From Bacteroidia bacterium (lineage in GTDB: Bacteria; Bacteroidota; Bacteroidia; Chitinophagales; Saprospiraceae): a stretch of 48,181 bases of DNA. Below the pieces are notes generated by a model, which was not told the DNA's origin, ran no database searches, and saw only the letters and a program-made list of their open reading frames with translations. The position numbers and the translations under genes are program-made. Below, in pieces: positions 1 through 9,405 of the stretch. Location: NCBI GenBank assembly GCA_030430845.1, contig JAUIKE010000048.1, forward strand, positions 1 through 48,181, given 5' to 3'. Each line of letters opens with the position of its first letter. The first letter of the stretch is position 1.

Positions 1-44
1 TTTTCCCATTGGGAATCGGTTAGCCGCTCATATTGAGTTTGCAT
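1..44 (-). CDS. Start of a transposase gene (partial, runs off the left edge)
   Basis: Read on the minus strand, an ATG at 44 opens a frame that stays open to the edge and encodes MQTQYERLTDSQWE. The YERLTDSQWE start resembles the N-terminus of IS5/IS4-group transposases with a DUF4096-type beginning (LTDxQWxxI). Only 14 codons are visible, so the family call rests on this short motif. If right, an insertion sequence borders the window and its right terminal repeat should lie between about 45 and 130, but the partner end is outside and cannot be compared. Confidence 0.5.
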   Translation of the reverse strand, partial: MQTQYERLTDSQWE

Positions 45-354
45 AAAACTTGTTGTGTTGGTCCACTACAAGTTTAATAACTGATTCCCTTTTATTATAT
101 ACCTGCAAATTTTTAAACATGCTCTTAGTTACAGATACATAAGGTAGTTAGTTGCTTGATTTTTAAACGTTTTCTATACGTTTATTGTTTTGGAGCCAAT
201 CTATGTGTTAATTCAAAAAAAAGTGATTCTTTTAAGTTAAATATAAGTATTGGGGAGTATTAGTTGGCCATCTCATAAATAAGTCTTTTTCATTCCGGGA
301 AAGGGCACCCAAATTTTTTCCTTTGAAAGCTTATAGCTATGTGATATTTTTAAA
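45..354. other. AT-rich intergenic region
   Basis: About 310 bases without a convincing gene. It probably contains the outer end of the insertion sequence and the promoter of the AsmA-like gene. I see no clear terminator, no good promoter match and no RNA gene here. Confidence 0.5.
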
Positions 355-3300
355 ATGATGAAAGAGAAAACATATACGATAAGTAGGCTTTATGCAATCC
401 CCTGGATATTGTTATTCCTATTTATTGTAATTTTTCTTTTGGTAAACGGTATTGGTAAAACTTTTGCCCGTCAGGCTTTAGACAAATTGATCGAACAGGA
501 ACTCCCTCCTTATTACAATCTGGCATACGACCAATTGGAATTTAGTTTATTCAACAAAGAATTGACCATCACTAACCTGGTGTTCACGCCTGATTCCAGC
601 ATTCAACAAACCGGGGTAGATCGGTCTTACCAGGTACGCATTCCCCATTTTAACGTCCGCTTAAAGTCGCTGGAAGCCATCCTGTATCGGCAAGAGCTGA
701 TTATTGAGGGGATAAAGGTGGTAGACCCTCAATTTTCGGTGATTGATTTTTCAAAAGAAAAGGCATTGACTGCCTCCACGGAATCGCTCAGCCTTTTCGA
801 ACTGGTTCGACAATACTTGAGTTTATTTCGGGTCAAATCATTTGAGGTGGAAAATGCAGGCCTTCAATATCAAAGAGATAATGAAAAAAGGGGAGGGGAC
901 TTTTTTCTTAAAGCCTTTGATTTTCGGGTCGACGAATTTGAATTGGATTCTAACCTGACCCGACAAAACTTTTTGAATGCCGAATCGGTCGAATTAATCA
1001 TTAACAAACAGCAGTTTTATTTATCGGATAACATTCATCGTTTTTCATTTGATCAATTTCGTTTATCGACCCGTGATTCGGTACTGAATTTTAGTAATGT
1101 GATATTAGAACCACGGGATTCTCAAACGGCTCAGGCCTGGTCGCCTGCTTCCGGCCCGGCCTTGTACAACATTCAAATACCTGAAGTCAATCTAAACGGA
1201 GTAGACTACTTCCAGTCCTACCTGAATAAAGATCTGAGGATCGAGCAGGTCATCTTTAATGCTCCCAGGATCCACATTATTGGTGGAAAAAGGCGCTTGA
1301 GGGAGGCGCGCGCACCACAGGAATCAGCCGTTTTAGATGTACTTTCTCAAATTGCCCCCAGTCTACAGATTGGCCATATCCTTTTGAATTCGGCAGATGT
1401 GAATCTCGATTTTCAGGAAGTTAGGAATCGAGATCTTCAATTCATGATTGACCATGTTAATCTGTACCACTGCTTTATTGATCCTACCAATGTCAGTTAT
1501 TCGCGGAAGGCTCCACCTTTTCAGGACTTTAGCTTTCAACTGTCTGATTTCAGGGAAAATCTGCCGGATGGTTTACACAAACTTCAAGTCGGAAAGGTTG
1601 TGATTCCTTCAATGAAGGCCGGAATAGCATTAAGTGACCTCAACATCATCCCTTACAGTGAAGAGGCGCATCTGCGAAAAACTAAGGTGGTACAACACTT
1701 CCCTTTTCTATCAGTAGATGGGATTGATTACCTGGGGTTTTTACAACAAGAACCTTTGCGTATTGGAAATATTTATCTAAAAGAACCTCAGACAAAGATC
1801 ATTAGCCCCATTCAAAGCCTAAGAGATACCAGTAGGCAGGAATTCAAAATAGCGGACATTCGGTCTTCCATTACCGGCTCTTTTATTCAGGAAATCAGTG
1901 CCGGGCGTTTGTGGATCGATGGAGGCCAGTGGCAATTGGATGATTGGATGAAAGTAGGTAAATATGATTTTACAGCTAATGGCTTTCTACTCAATGAACG
2001 GACAGCGGATTGGAAAGCATTGGCAGATACTTTTAACCTTCGTATTGCCGATCTGGATATGCAAAAAGATTCCATGAAAATTCAAATGGAGCAGCTTCTG
2101 ACAAATGGGATTAACCATGACTTTCAATTCATCCGTTTTTCCAGGCTCAGTTCTTATGATTCTCTTTCAATGGAATTAGACGGCGTCACGGTTTTCCAAA
2201 CTGATTTGGATCGACTTATGAGCCGGCAGTTTGAGTGTGACTCCTTGTATATTTGTAACTTATCAGCCAATGTGCGCTTGAAAAAAAATAAAAAAAGCGG
2301 GGGTGAGAACATTTGGCAAACCCAACTGCCATTTAGTACACCCAAAATTCATTTGGATAATTTTCAGCTGGATCTGGAAAGCTCAGAAGGAGATCAACTT
2401 TCTTTTCATAACTTCAAAGCTGTGCTATCTGCAGATTCCTTACTGCGATTAAATGATATGCAGTTATTTGATATGGAATTCCTTCCCGCTTCCGGTACTC
2501 ATTGGGTAAAACTGGATAGGTTGGAAAAAAATGGACGGCAGGACTCTTATCAAATCACCGGAATGGAATTGCTGCCGACCAGCAGTTCCCCCAGAGTCAG
2601 GCATCCTCTGCGACTTCCTTCTGTCAGCATCAAAAATTGGGACCGGCAGAGGTATTTTGAAAAAAGGGAGTGGGCTTTTGAAAAAATTGTGTTGAACGAT
2701 CCCGAATTGTCCGTGTTTGAACGGATGCTTGATACGCTGAGCAGCCCATCCAAAACTGAACTGAAATGGCCATTAGTTATTCTCGACTCACTTGAGATTC
2801 ATAGGACCAAGTTATTCTACGCTTTAGAGGACTCGATCGAATTATCTATTCCTCAGTTTGACTTACATGTTCAGGGCATCAATACTAAAAGGCAATTGGT
2901 GACGGCATCCGCATGGACGGACCTGTATCGCTCTTTTCAATTTAATAGTCCTCAGGGCATAAGATTAAAGATTCCCGGATTGGAAGCTAGTCTGGCTTCC
3001 GCCAAAGTGAATGGAAAAGAACACACCTCTTTAGAGGTCAGCAATGTTTTTTTAGAAACAGAGCAGCTTCCAATCAAGCAACAAACCTACCTGGATAGTT
3101 TATCTCTTCAAGGTTTTTCTTTAGATCAATTAGTAAAGAAAAACGTTCTGGTAATGGATAGCTTTTCCTTAGGCGAAATGAATATTACCTTATTTCAGAT
3201 CCTAAATGATAGTAGTGAGGCTGCTACTTTTACGAGGAAAGCGCCCCATATTAAGTTGCCGTTCCAGGCAGTGGATATAGGTTTTTTGAAGTTGAAGGAG

Positions 3301-4491
3301 GCATCCCTTGACCTCCATATGAATACTTCCTTTTCTTTAGATCGGATACAGATGGTAAGTCGGGGCATACAAACTGACTCGGTCCTAAACCTTGAGCGTT
3401 TAGAGGATTATTATCAATTTCTTGACTTGAAGCTCGATAACATTTCTTATGTTTTGGGAAAGTATAAGGAATACGAATTTTCTCAGAGTCTTCATTACAA
3501 TTCGGCTAAACAACAATTACTGTTATCGGATGTGGCCCTTCAACCTTTGTACGCAAAGGAACAATATACCAGGATTATTTCGCATCAGGAGGACCTGTTT
3601 GATATTAAAGCGGATAGTGTGCTAATTCACGGATTTGAATGGGCGGGCCTGTTCGACTCCACTCTATACTGGCCAAAGATTGAATTAAGGCGTCTGAATC
3701 TTGATATTTTCAGAGATCAGAACAAGGTTCACCCCAATAACCCGCAGGATTTGGTGCAGGAGCAGATAAAGAGGATTCCGGTTCCATTTCTGTTGGACAC
3801 GATAGAAATCAGCACGGATATTCATTTTGCCATATTACCGGAGGGGGCCGGCCAGGCCGGAGAAATCAGCTTTTTGGATTTGGAGGGTAAATTGACGCAC
3901 ATTACCAATCTGGATAACAAGTGGAGCGATCCTATGCGACTGGAAGCAAGAGGGAAGTTATATGGTACCACAGAATTAGAAGCCGAAATGAGCTTTGATA
4001 TGGCCGATCCGATGAATGGCTTCACTATGAAGGGGCGGGTAGGACGCATGGACATAGAAACGATGAACAAAATTCTGACCCCTACTGCCCGGATTTTAAT
4101 CAGGAAAGGGAAGTGTAAAGAAATTACTTTTGAGGTATCGGCAAATAAGGATGTGGCCATCGGGGATATGTTTTTTAAGTACAATAAACTCAAGTTTAGG
4201 ATTGTGGATAAGGATGATATTCACCATGTCAGTTTAGGAAACTCACTTCTCTCCTTTTGGGCCAACCGACTGGTTAAATCCAATAACCCAAGTTTTTTAT
4301 GGAAAAGGAAAGGGGTTATTTATTTTGAAAGGAATCACAACAGGGCCATTTTCAATTATTGGTCTAGAGCTCTTCTCAGTGGAGTGGTAAGCAGTGTTGG
4401 TGTAAAAAATAATCGGAAACAGTTAAAAAAACTAGGGTATGAAAATCTGGAGGCTTTGAATTATCAGGAATTGTTTGGAGAAAAAGAGTAA
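355..4491 (+). CDS. Giant AsmA-like envelope protein with N-terminal membrane anchor
   Basis: 1378 residues. A short basic start is followed by one transmembrane helix (about residues 12-34, WILLFLFIVIFLLV). The rest is a very long, beta-rich, low-cysteine region of repeated amphipathic strands, typical of AsmA/TamB/DUF748-type proteins that span or line the periplasm. The early text about a lipid-facing strand pattern (YDQLEFSLFNKELTITNLVF) and the C-terminal part (MDIETMNKILTPTARI, then FKYNKLKFRIVDKD) resemble the DUF748/AsmA C-terminal region. In known members the role is envelope lipid transport or outer-membrane homeostasis; here that is inferred from fold type only. Either Met1 (355) or Met2 (358) could be the start. 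It stands alone, and its downstream neighbour is a decayed gene. Confidence 0.6.
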   Translation: MMKEKTYTISRLYAIPWILLFLFIVIFLLVNGIGKTFARQALDKLIEQELPPYYNLAYDQLEFSLFNKELTITNLVFTPDSSIQQTGVDRSYQVRIPHFNVRLKSLEAILYRQELIIEGIKVVDPQFSVIDFSKEKALTASTESLSLFELVRQYLSLFRVKSFEVENAGLQYQRDNEKRGGDFFLKAFDFRVDEFELDSNLTRQNFLNAESVELIINKQQFYLSDNIHRFSFDQFRLSTRDSVLNFSNVILEPRDSQTAQAWSPASGPALYNIQIPEVNLNGVDYFQSYLNKDLRIEQVIFNAPRIHIIGGKRRLREARAPQESAVLDVLSQIAPSLQIGHILLNSADVNLDFQEVRNRDLQFMIDHVNLYHCFIDPTNVSYSRKAPPFQDFSFQLSDFRENLPDGLHKLQVGKVVIPSMKAGIALSDLNIIPYSEEAHLRKTKVVQHFPFLSVDGIDYLGFLQQEPLRIGNIYLKEPQTKIISPIQSLRDTSRQEFKIADIRSSITGSFIQEISAGRLWIDGGQWQLDDWMKVGKYDFTANGFLLNERTADWKALADTFNLRIADLDMQKDSMKIQMEQLLTNGINHDFQFIRFSRLSSYDSLSMELDGVTVFQTDLDRLMSRQFECDSLYICNLSANVRLKKNKKSGGENIWQTQLPFSTPKIHLDNFQLDLESSEGDQLSFHNFKAVLSADSLLRLNDMQLFDMEFLPASGTHWVKLDRLEKNGRQDSYQITGMELLPTSSSPRVRHPLRLPSVSIKNWDRQRYFEKREWAFEKIVLNDPELSVFERMLDTLSSPSKTELKWPLVILDSLEIHRTKLFYALEDSIELSIPQFDLHVQGINTKRQLVTASAWTDLYRSFQFNSPQGIRLKIPGLEASLASAKVNGKEHTSLEVSNVFLETEQLPIKQQTYLDSLSLQGFSLDQLVKKNVLVMDSFSLGEMNITLFQILNDSSEAATFTRKAPHIKLPFQAVDIGFLKLKEASLDLHMNTSFSLDRIQMVSRGIQTDSVLNLERLEDYYQFLDLKLDNISYVLGKYKEYEFSQSLHYNSAKQQLLLSDVALQPLYAKEQYTRIISHQEDLFDIKADSVLIHGFEWAGLFDSTLYWPKIELRRLNLDIFRDQNKVHPNNPQDLVQEQIKRIPVPFLLDTIEISTDIHFAILPEGAGQAGEISFLDLEGKLTHITNLDNKWSDPMRLEARGKLYGTTELEAEMSFDMADPMNGFTMKGRVGRMDIETMNKILTPTARILIRKGKCKEITFEVSANKDVAIGDMFFKYNKLKFRIVDKDDIHHVSLGNSLLSFWANRLVKSNNPSFLWKRKGVIYFERNHNRAIFNYWSRALLSGVVSSVGVKNNRKQLKKLGYENLEALNYQELFGEKE

Positions 4492-4493
4492 GG

Positions 4494-4735
4494 AAGCTTG
4501 AAAAAGAAGTCCAAAACATCAAAAACCAGCCCGGCAAAAACAACTGGCTGTTCGGCTAAGCCAGGACAACAGACATGATGAACCTCGGCCTGGTCGACGA
4601 GCTGTCCCTGGCTGTTCATCCCATACTCTTAGGAGCCGGAAAGCCGCTTTTCAAGATATAGAGGGATGCAGTATTGGAGATTATTGGATATCCAGCGTTT
4701 TTCGAGGGGTCTGGGAGGAAGGGGTGATGAGATGG
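4494..4735 (+). pseudogene. Decayed C-terminal fragment of a RibD/DHFR-like reductase
   Basis: The frame from 4494 reads KLEKEVQNIKNQPGKNNWLFG, then a stop, then a segment with NLGLVDELSLAVHPILLGAG and KPLFKI, then another stop. In the next frame it continues with LLDIQRFSRGL. These match in order the end of the RibD C-terminal-domain dihydrofolate-reductase-like family (PGKDIWxFGGA, LMNLGLIDExxLxVHPVxLGxGKPLF, LKLLExxxFSSG). At least two stops and one frameshift interrupt it, and the N-terminal half is missing. It begins three bases after the preceding stop, so it is a relic and not a continuation of the AsmA-like gene. Confidence 0.75.
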
Positions 4736-4788
4736 TGCTGAGCGGGGCACTATGGAAGGAGTGGACTCCAATATTTTTAGAGCGGGGA

Positions 4789-4843
4789 AATCTTGAGTTA
4801 GTCACCTGGTGACTCCAAGTCACCAGGTGACTAACTCAAGATT
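4789..4843. repeat. Perfect 25-bp inverted repeat, 5-base loop
   Basis: Arms 4789-4813 and 4819-4843 are exact reverse complements around the loop TCCAA. Each arm also contains its own shorter palindrome (AGTCACCTGGTGACT type), so the DNA can fold in more than one way. No T-run follows on either strand, so it is not a classical terminator. Confidence 0.85.
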
Positions 4844-5058
4844 CACAAAATTTTATTTGGGCGCAAATTTCTGTCCGCTTTTGTCCGCTTTTGTCCGAAA
4901 TTGCCCGCCTGCCTATATGGGATAATGTCCGCATCACCTTGAAATGTGGGGCCCAGGTGATTTTGGCGGATTTCATTTTGCTTATCCAAAAGTCAAGCCC
5001 ATTGGTATAAAAAATAGCTGTATTTTTAAGGAGAGAAAGAAATTGCGCCAAATATTTT

Positions 5059-6903
5059 ATGCCAATACCTAAGGACCATATTACCCGAAAGAGAGGGCAT
5101 GAAGCCTCCATCCTGCCTGGCAATTCTATTGCTATTCTGCCTTTTGTGAACATGAGTTCCGATCCGGAGAATGAATATTTCAGTGACGGCATAACGGAGG
5201 AGATCATAAATGCCATGACTAAGGTGGACGGATTAAAGGTGACGGCGCGGACCTCTTCCTTTGTTTTCAAAAAAGTAAAACTGGATATTCAGGAAATAGG
5301 CAGACAGCTGAACGTAGCCACCATCCTGGAGGGGAGTGTCCGGGTAGCCCAAAATAGGGTCCGGATCACAGCGCAGTTGATCAATGTAGCGGACGGCTTC
5401 CATTTTTGGTCCGAAACCTTTAATCGGGAGTTGGATGATATATTTGAAGTGCAGGAAGAAGTGAGTATTTTGATTGCAGAAAAACTCCGGGAAAATACAG
5501 GGCATTTTGAGATTGCCGATAAGCTGGCTGAAGTGCCGGAGGTGCCGGTTGATGTATATAAACTTTACCTGAAAGGGCGATATTTCATCCGAAAGATGAA
5601 TGTATCAGACATGGAAAAAGGAGTTGCTATCCTGCGGCAGGTCATTGACTTGCACCCCGACTATCCCCTGGCTTATTTAGACATTCATTTGGCCTTTACT
5701 TATATGGGGGCGATTGGAGCCTTACCTGGGCAAGACGCTTTCTCTAAAGCCAGGACCTACCTGGAAGCAGCCATTGAAATAAACCCGGATTTGCCCGAGT
5801 GCCATATGCATCTGGGAGGAATATGTTTTTGGGAAAACTGGGACTATGAATCAGCATATAAACATTTGTTAAAAGCCCTGGAATGCCGCCCCAGCTATAC
5901 TGATGCTCATCAAAGCCTGGCGATCATGCTGGCCTCACAGGGCAAATTTGATGCTGCTGAGCAATACCTCGAAACGGCTTTACAACTGGACCCTTTCTCT
6001 CCAGTTAATCATTATTATAAAGGAACCATTCATTATCAGCAGGAAAATTATCAAGAAGCTATTCAACATTTCAAGAAAACCTTGTCTTTAGAGCCTCACT
6101 TTACCTTCGCCTATTTGTTGATGGGAGGCTCTTTGATGTTAATGGGAAAGCCCGAGGAGGCAATGGCCTTATATAAAACCATTCCTGCGGTAGGAGAAGC
6201 AGATCTTTCCATTCTTGGAGGCCGCACCATCGCACAAGCCGGCCTTGGGAATAGAGAACAAACGGAGCTTGGTATTATTCAACTGCGTGACAAACTGCAG
6301 TCAGACATTATGGGCAGAGCTTTGTTTTTTTTAACACTCACCTATACCATTTTGGGTGAATATAAGGAGGCCTTAAAAATGTTAGAACAAGGAGTGCAGC
6401 ACAGAGTGCCTACCTTGATACTGATTCAATACGAGCCTTTACTCAAACCATTGCGCCCCTTGGCTCGTTATCAGGCCGTACTGAAAAAGATTATTGGAGA
6501 AAAACCGGATTTCGTCCTTCCTGCAAAAAAGTATCAAACCTCTTCACTAAAAGAAGACGATATTGAAGAGTTTTCTCAATTGCTGCAAAAATGCATGTCA
6601 GTCGACAAACCTTACCTGGATGAAAAATTAAGTTTAAGAAACCTTGCTGAAAAAATAGGAATTCATCCGAATCACCTTTCTCAGATATTGAATGAAAAAA
6701 TAGGTCAGAATTTTGCTGAGTATATTAACACCTTCCGTTTGGAAGATTTTAAAAAAAAGGCTGCTGACCCAAGTAATCATCACCTCACCATTTTGGCATT
6801 GGCCCTTGAAAGCGGTTTTAGTTCTAAGACTGTTTTTAATACTTTCTTTAAGAAAAAAATGGGCATGACGCCCAGTAAGTATTGGAAGGAACGGATTCAA
6901 TAA
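5059..6903 (+). CDS. TolB-like/TPR regulator with C-terminal AraC-type DNA-binding domain
   Basis: 614 residues with no membrane segment, so probably cytoplasmic. Residues about 20-145 form the FlgO/TolB-like domain seen in adenylate-cyclase-associated TPR proteins (SIAILPFVNMSSDPENEYF, then GSVRVAQNRVRITAQLI). Residues about 170-470 are TPR repeats (for example NPDLPECHMHLGGICFWENW and LDPFSPVNHYYKGTIHYQ). Residues about 515-612 are an AraC-type double helix-turn-helix (LSLRNLAEKIGIHPNHLSQI; MGMTPSKYWKE). Related proteins often carry an N-terminal DNA-binding or membrane segment. Here the frame stays open only 16 codons upstream of this ATG, and the DNA before it holds a pseudogene and a large inverted repeat, so the N-terminus may have been remodelled. 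Probably a transcription factor that senses protein partners through its TPRs; the targets are unknown. Confidence 0.8.
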   Translation: MPIPKDHITRKRGHEASILPGNSIAILPFVNMSSDPENEYFSDGITEEIINAMTKVDGLKVTARTSSFVFKKVKLDIQEIGRQLNVATILEGSVRVAQNRVRITAQLINVADGFHFWSETFNRELDDIFEVQEEVSILIAEKLRENTGHFEIADKLAEVPEVPVDVYKLYLKGRYFIRKMNVSDMEKGVAILRQVIDLHPDYPLAYLDIHLAFTYMGAIGALPGQDAFSKARTYLEAAIEINPDLPECHMHLGGICFWENWDYESAYKHLLKALECRPSYTDAHQSLAIMLASQGKFDAAEQYLETALQLDPFSPVNHYYKGTIHYQQENYQEAIQHFKKTLSLEPHFTFAYLLMGGSLMLMGKPEEAMALYKTIPAVGEADLSILGGRTIAQAGLGNREQTELGIIQLRDKLQSDIMGRALFFLTLTYTILGEYKEALKMLEQGVQHRVPTLILIQYEPLLKPLRPLARYQAVLKKIIGEKPDFVLPAKKYQTSSLKEDDIEEFSQLLQKCMSVDKPYLDEKLSLRNLAEKIGIHPNHLSQILNEKIGQNFAEYINTFRLEDFKKKAADPSNHHLTILALALESGFSSKTVFNTFFKKKMGMTPSKYWKERIQ

Positions 6904-6945
6904 AAAAGGTGCCCTACGAGGCGCCTTTTTTATTGAATCCGTTCC
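6888..6945 (+). terminator. Very long stem terminator reaching into the coding end
   Basis: Arms 6888-6913 and 6920-6945 pair over 26 bases with a single G:U. The loop is CTACGA-like, and A6/T6 tracts lie within the stem. The left arm includes the last four sense codons and the stop of the TPR/AraC gene. Confidence 0.85.
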
Positions 6946-7014
6946 ATTTTATAATATCGAACGATTCTTTTCTCCTGAAATCTCACCTTTGTAATAGAAT
7001 AAAAAAGAGAAATC

Positions 7015-7332
7015 ATGTTTACTGCTTGTTTGTGGACCAGTGCCCTAATCGATACGGAACCTGAGGAAGAGGAGGACCCTCAGGATCAAATGAAAAAAAT
7101 GAATACCCTTCATGTTAAACAGCTTTTTAAAGATACCTATCCATTCATCAAGTCGGCTATTTTCAGGTTGGTAAGAGAAGAATCCGTTGCCAGGCGTTTG
7201 GCAGAGGAAACCTTTATAGAATTTTACACCTTCCGGTCGAGTAAGGGAGAGATAGATATGAATCGCTGTAGAGAGCTAGCCTTACAAAAAGCACTTCGAC
7301 ATTGCTGGATCCAATTCCGGAAGACGGGATAA
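7015..7332 (+). CDS. Small protein resembling sigma-70 region 2 only
   Basis: 105 residues. An acidic N-terminus (EPEEEEDP) is followed by KQLFKDTYPFIKSAIFRLV and RRLAEETFIEFY. This weakly recalls region 2 of ECF sigma factors (YPxVYxxALRL...AEDLTQETF). There is no region 4, so it cannot be a complete sigma factor. It could be a truncated sigma factor, an anti-sigma or sigma decoy, or unrelated. A later start at 7090 (MKKMNTLHV) would remove the acidic lead. A CACCTTTG box at 6984-6991 partly matches the Bacteroidota -7 element. The function is not known. Confidence 0.5.
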   Translation: MFTACLWTSALIDTEPEEEEDPQDQMKKMNTLHVKQLFKDTYPFIKSAIFRLVREESVARRLAEETFIEFYTFRSSKGEIDMNRCRELALQKALRHCWIQFRKTG

Positions 7333-7381
7333 TGAAGCAAGGCACCTAAAACTGACTGTTTAATCACTCGAAATCCTACAT

Positions 7382-8212
7382 ATGAAACCTTTAATCTTTT
7401 CTTTAGCAGCCATGATCATACTCATGAGTTCCGCTAAGGTCTGGTCACAAATCTCTACCATTGACCAGGGCCTTAAAAACAAACTTCAACTTTATTGGGG
7501 ATATCATCTGACCAAAAGCCATGACCTGATCTTTTCTCCAATGATTTATTCCGGAAACACAGCTGTTGCGCTAAGCCTGGAATATGAACGTGGGACTCCC
7601 CACGGCCTTCATCAAATTAGATTGGCTTATGACAAAACTAATGTAAGTGGAACCCCTCTCATTAGCTGGGAAGCTTTCGAAGGCACTCGAATGAGGCAGC
7701 CAGGTGAGGCCTTGCAGTTAAATATCAGTTATGCTTATTTGCATCAATTTTTTTCCTCAGAAGATTTTCAGTTTTACCTGGGGGGCTTATTGGAAGCCAG
7801 GATTCATCATACTTCCTACTATTTGGGTATTTCCGAAGAGGAAGGTTATGTTTTATCCAATTCATTGAATACTTCGTTACAAGTTGATTACCGATTGAAT
7901 GAAAAGAATACGGTTCGGGCTTCCTTTTACATTCCAGTGTTATCCTGGATCAGTCGTCCGGAATATGCCATCGTAGATAATGAAGAGATCCAACATGAAG
8001 GTTCGGATCTGGCCTTTGTATATCAGCAAGGAAAGTTGGCCAGTTGGGGAACTTACCGGGCGCTGAATTGTGCTCTGGCCTTTACTCATTCGGTGAGTTC
8101 GGCTGTCAATTTAAGTTTTCGTTACCAGTTGGATTATTTCCGATATACAGAGCCTCTGAAGGCATCTGTATTGAGGAACTACTGGGATGTTGGAGTGGGC
8201 TTCAATTTTTGA
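7382..8212 (+). CDS. Predicted outer-membrane beta-barrel protein
   Basis: 276 residues with a clear signal peptide (residues 1-23, ending KVWSQ). The mature part is alternating hydrophobic/polar strands rich in Tyr, Phe and Gly. The last residue is Phe after a strand (YWDVGVGFNF), the usual signature for insertion by the BAM complex. Roughly ten to twelve strands would fit this length. No ligand or enzymatic motif was recognised. It lies 50 bases after the small sigma-like gene and may share its transcript. Confidence 0.7.
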   Translation: MKPLIFSLAAMIILMSSAKVWSQISTIDQGLKNKLQLYWGYHLTKSHDLIFSPMIYSGNTAVALSLEYERGTPHGLHQIRLAYDKTNVSGTPLISWEAFEGTRMRQPGEALQLNISYAYLHQFFSSEDFQFYLGGLLEARIHHTSYYLGISEEEGYVLSNSLNTSLQVDYRLNEKNTVRASFYIPVLSWISRPEYAIVDNEEIQHEGSDLAFVYQQGKLASWGTYRALNCALAFTHSVSSAVNLSFRYQLDYFRYTEPLKASVLRNYWDVGVGFNF

Positions 8213-8225
8213 GGATTTTAGCGAG

Positions 8226-8289
8226 GACCTCAAAGGTCTCGAGACCTTTGAGGTGTAAAAACGCACCAATCAACTCCCATTGTAGTACT
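8226..8289. repeat. Dispersed palindromic repeat, copy 1
   Basis: Bases 8227-8254 are a perfect 28-bp palindrome (ACCTCAAAGGTC with its mirror). ATTGTAGTACT follows 25 bases later at 8279-8289. The same palindrome followed by the same box recurs at 19561-19623, so this is a repeat family and not a simple terminator. Confidence 0.8.
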
Positions 8290-8379
8290 ACAACTAACTG
8301 ATTATCAAGCAAAATTCGATATGAGTCACCCCATTTTCACCCTTTTACCCACATTTTTATTTTCAAAAATCAACCAACC

Positions 8380-9393
8380 ATGAAATACCTCCTAAATATG
8401 ATCTTTTTCCTCACCGTCCTCTCCTCTTGTGAGGACCTGCTCTTCGAAGAAGTTCCTACAAATGATCCCGAAGGAAATTTCGAAAGCCTCTGGACCACCT
8501 TCCAGGAGCGATACGCCGTTTTTGAAGCCAGAAATGTCGATTGGCAGGAATTATTCGAGCAGTTTCGACCGCAGGTGAACATAAATACATCTGATGATGA
8601 ATTATTCCAGATCATTACAGAAATGCTGAGCCATCTGGATGATGCCCACGTTTCCTTAATGGCCGAAAACAAACCTTTCTGGCGTGGGCATCAAGAGTTT
8701 AGAGAACAAACCCATAACCTGCTTTTTGACTTTGGGGTAGTATGGGAAAATTACCTTACTCAGCCCGTTAATGTTAATAATCAGTATTTCTACGGAACGG
8801 TTGCCAATGATTTTGGTTATTTGTGGATCAATCACCTGGGAGGGGATGAACCCGGCTTTATCGACGAAATGATCGCCTCTATGTCCAATAAAAAAGGAAT
8901 GATCATTGACCTGCGGCATAATACCGGTGGCGATTTTACCAATGGCGAGGCAATCGTGTCCCGTTTCGCCGGACAACGCAGCCTGGCTTTTAGCGGACAG
9001 CCAAAAAACGGGCCCGGCCCTGCCGACTTTGGCCCTGCCACTGACTATTTTATCGAGGCACAGGGCCCCGCTCAATTTTCTAAGCCAGTGATTGTCCTGA
9101 CTGATCGTTACACCCTCAGTGCGGGGGAAAGTACCCTGCTATTCTTACGCGTACTCCCCAATGTGACCGTCATCGGCGAACCTACCGCAGGGGCCATGGG
9201 CGAACGCATCGAAAAGGAAATGCCGAATGGTTGGGTGTATTCCATTACCGGGCAATTGATCACCGCTGCTGACGGAAATGTTTATGAGGGCCCGGGAATA
9301 CCACCGGATATTCAGGCAAGCAACACTTTTGAAGGATTGGCTGATGGAAAGGATGAGGTTTTAGAACTGGCCATCGATTACTTAAAAGAATAA
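8380..9393 (+). CDS. S41-family serine protease (C-terminal-processing type), lipoprotein
   Basis: 337 residues. The signal peptide has a lipobox (LSSC, Cys17), so it is anchored in the envelope. Residues about 33-100 form the helical N-terminal domain common to Bacteroidota S41 proteins (FESLWTTFQERYAVFE). The catalytic core includes MIIDLRHNTGGDF and TDRYTLSAGE, where Ser247 is the expected nucleophile, and a family-typical GEPTAGAMGE. No PDZ domain is obvious. Its role is proteolysis of unstructured or C-terminal segments in the periplasm; the substrate is unknown. The FAD monooxygenase starts 12 bases after its stop, so the two probably form an operon. Confidence 0.85.
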   Translation: MKYLLNMIFFLTVLSSCEDLLFEEVPTNDPEGNFESLWTTFQERYAVFEARNVDWQELFEQFRPQVNINTSDDELFQIITEMLSHLDDAHVSLMAENKPFWRGHQEFREQTHNLLFDFGVVWENYLTQPVNVNNQYFYGTVANDFGYLWINHLGGDEPGFIDEMIASMSNKKGMIIDLRHNTGGDFTNGEAIVSRFAGQRSLAFSGQPKNGPGPADFGPATDYFIEAQGPAQFSKPVIVLTDRYTLSAGESTLLFLRVLPNVTVIGEPTAGAMGERIEKEMPNGWVYSITGQLITAADGNVYEGPGIPPDIQASNTFEGLADGKDEVLELAIDYLKE

Positions 9394-9405
9394 AAAACAT
9401 ACAAT

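Noticed and set aside
4836..5270. 144-codon minus-strand frame across the intergenic repeat
   Set aside because: It overlaps the start of the TPR/AraC gene and has no recognisable domain.
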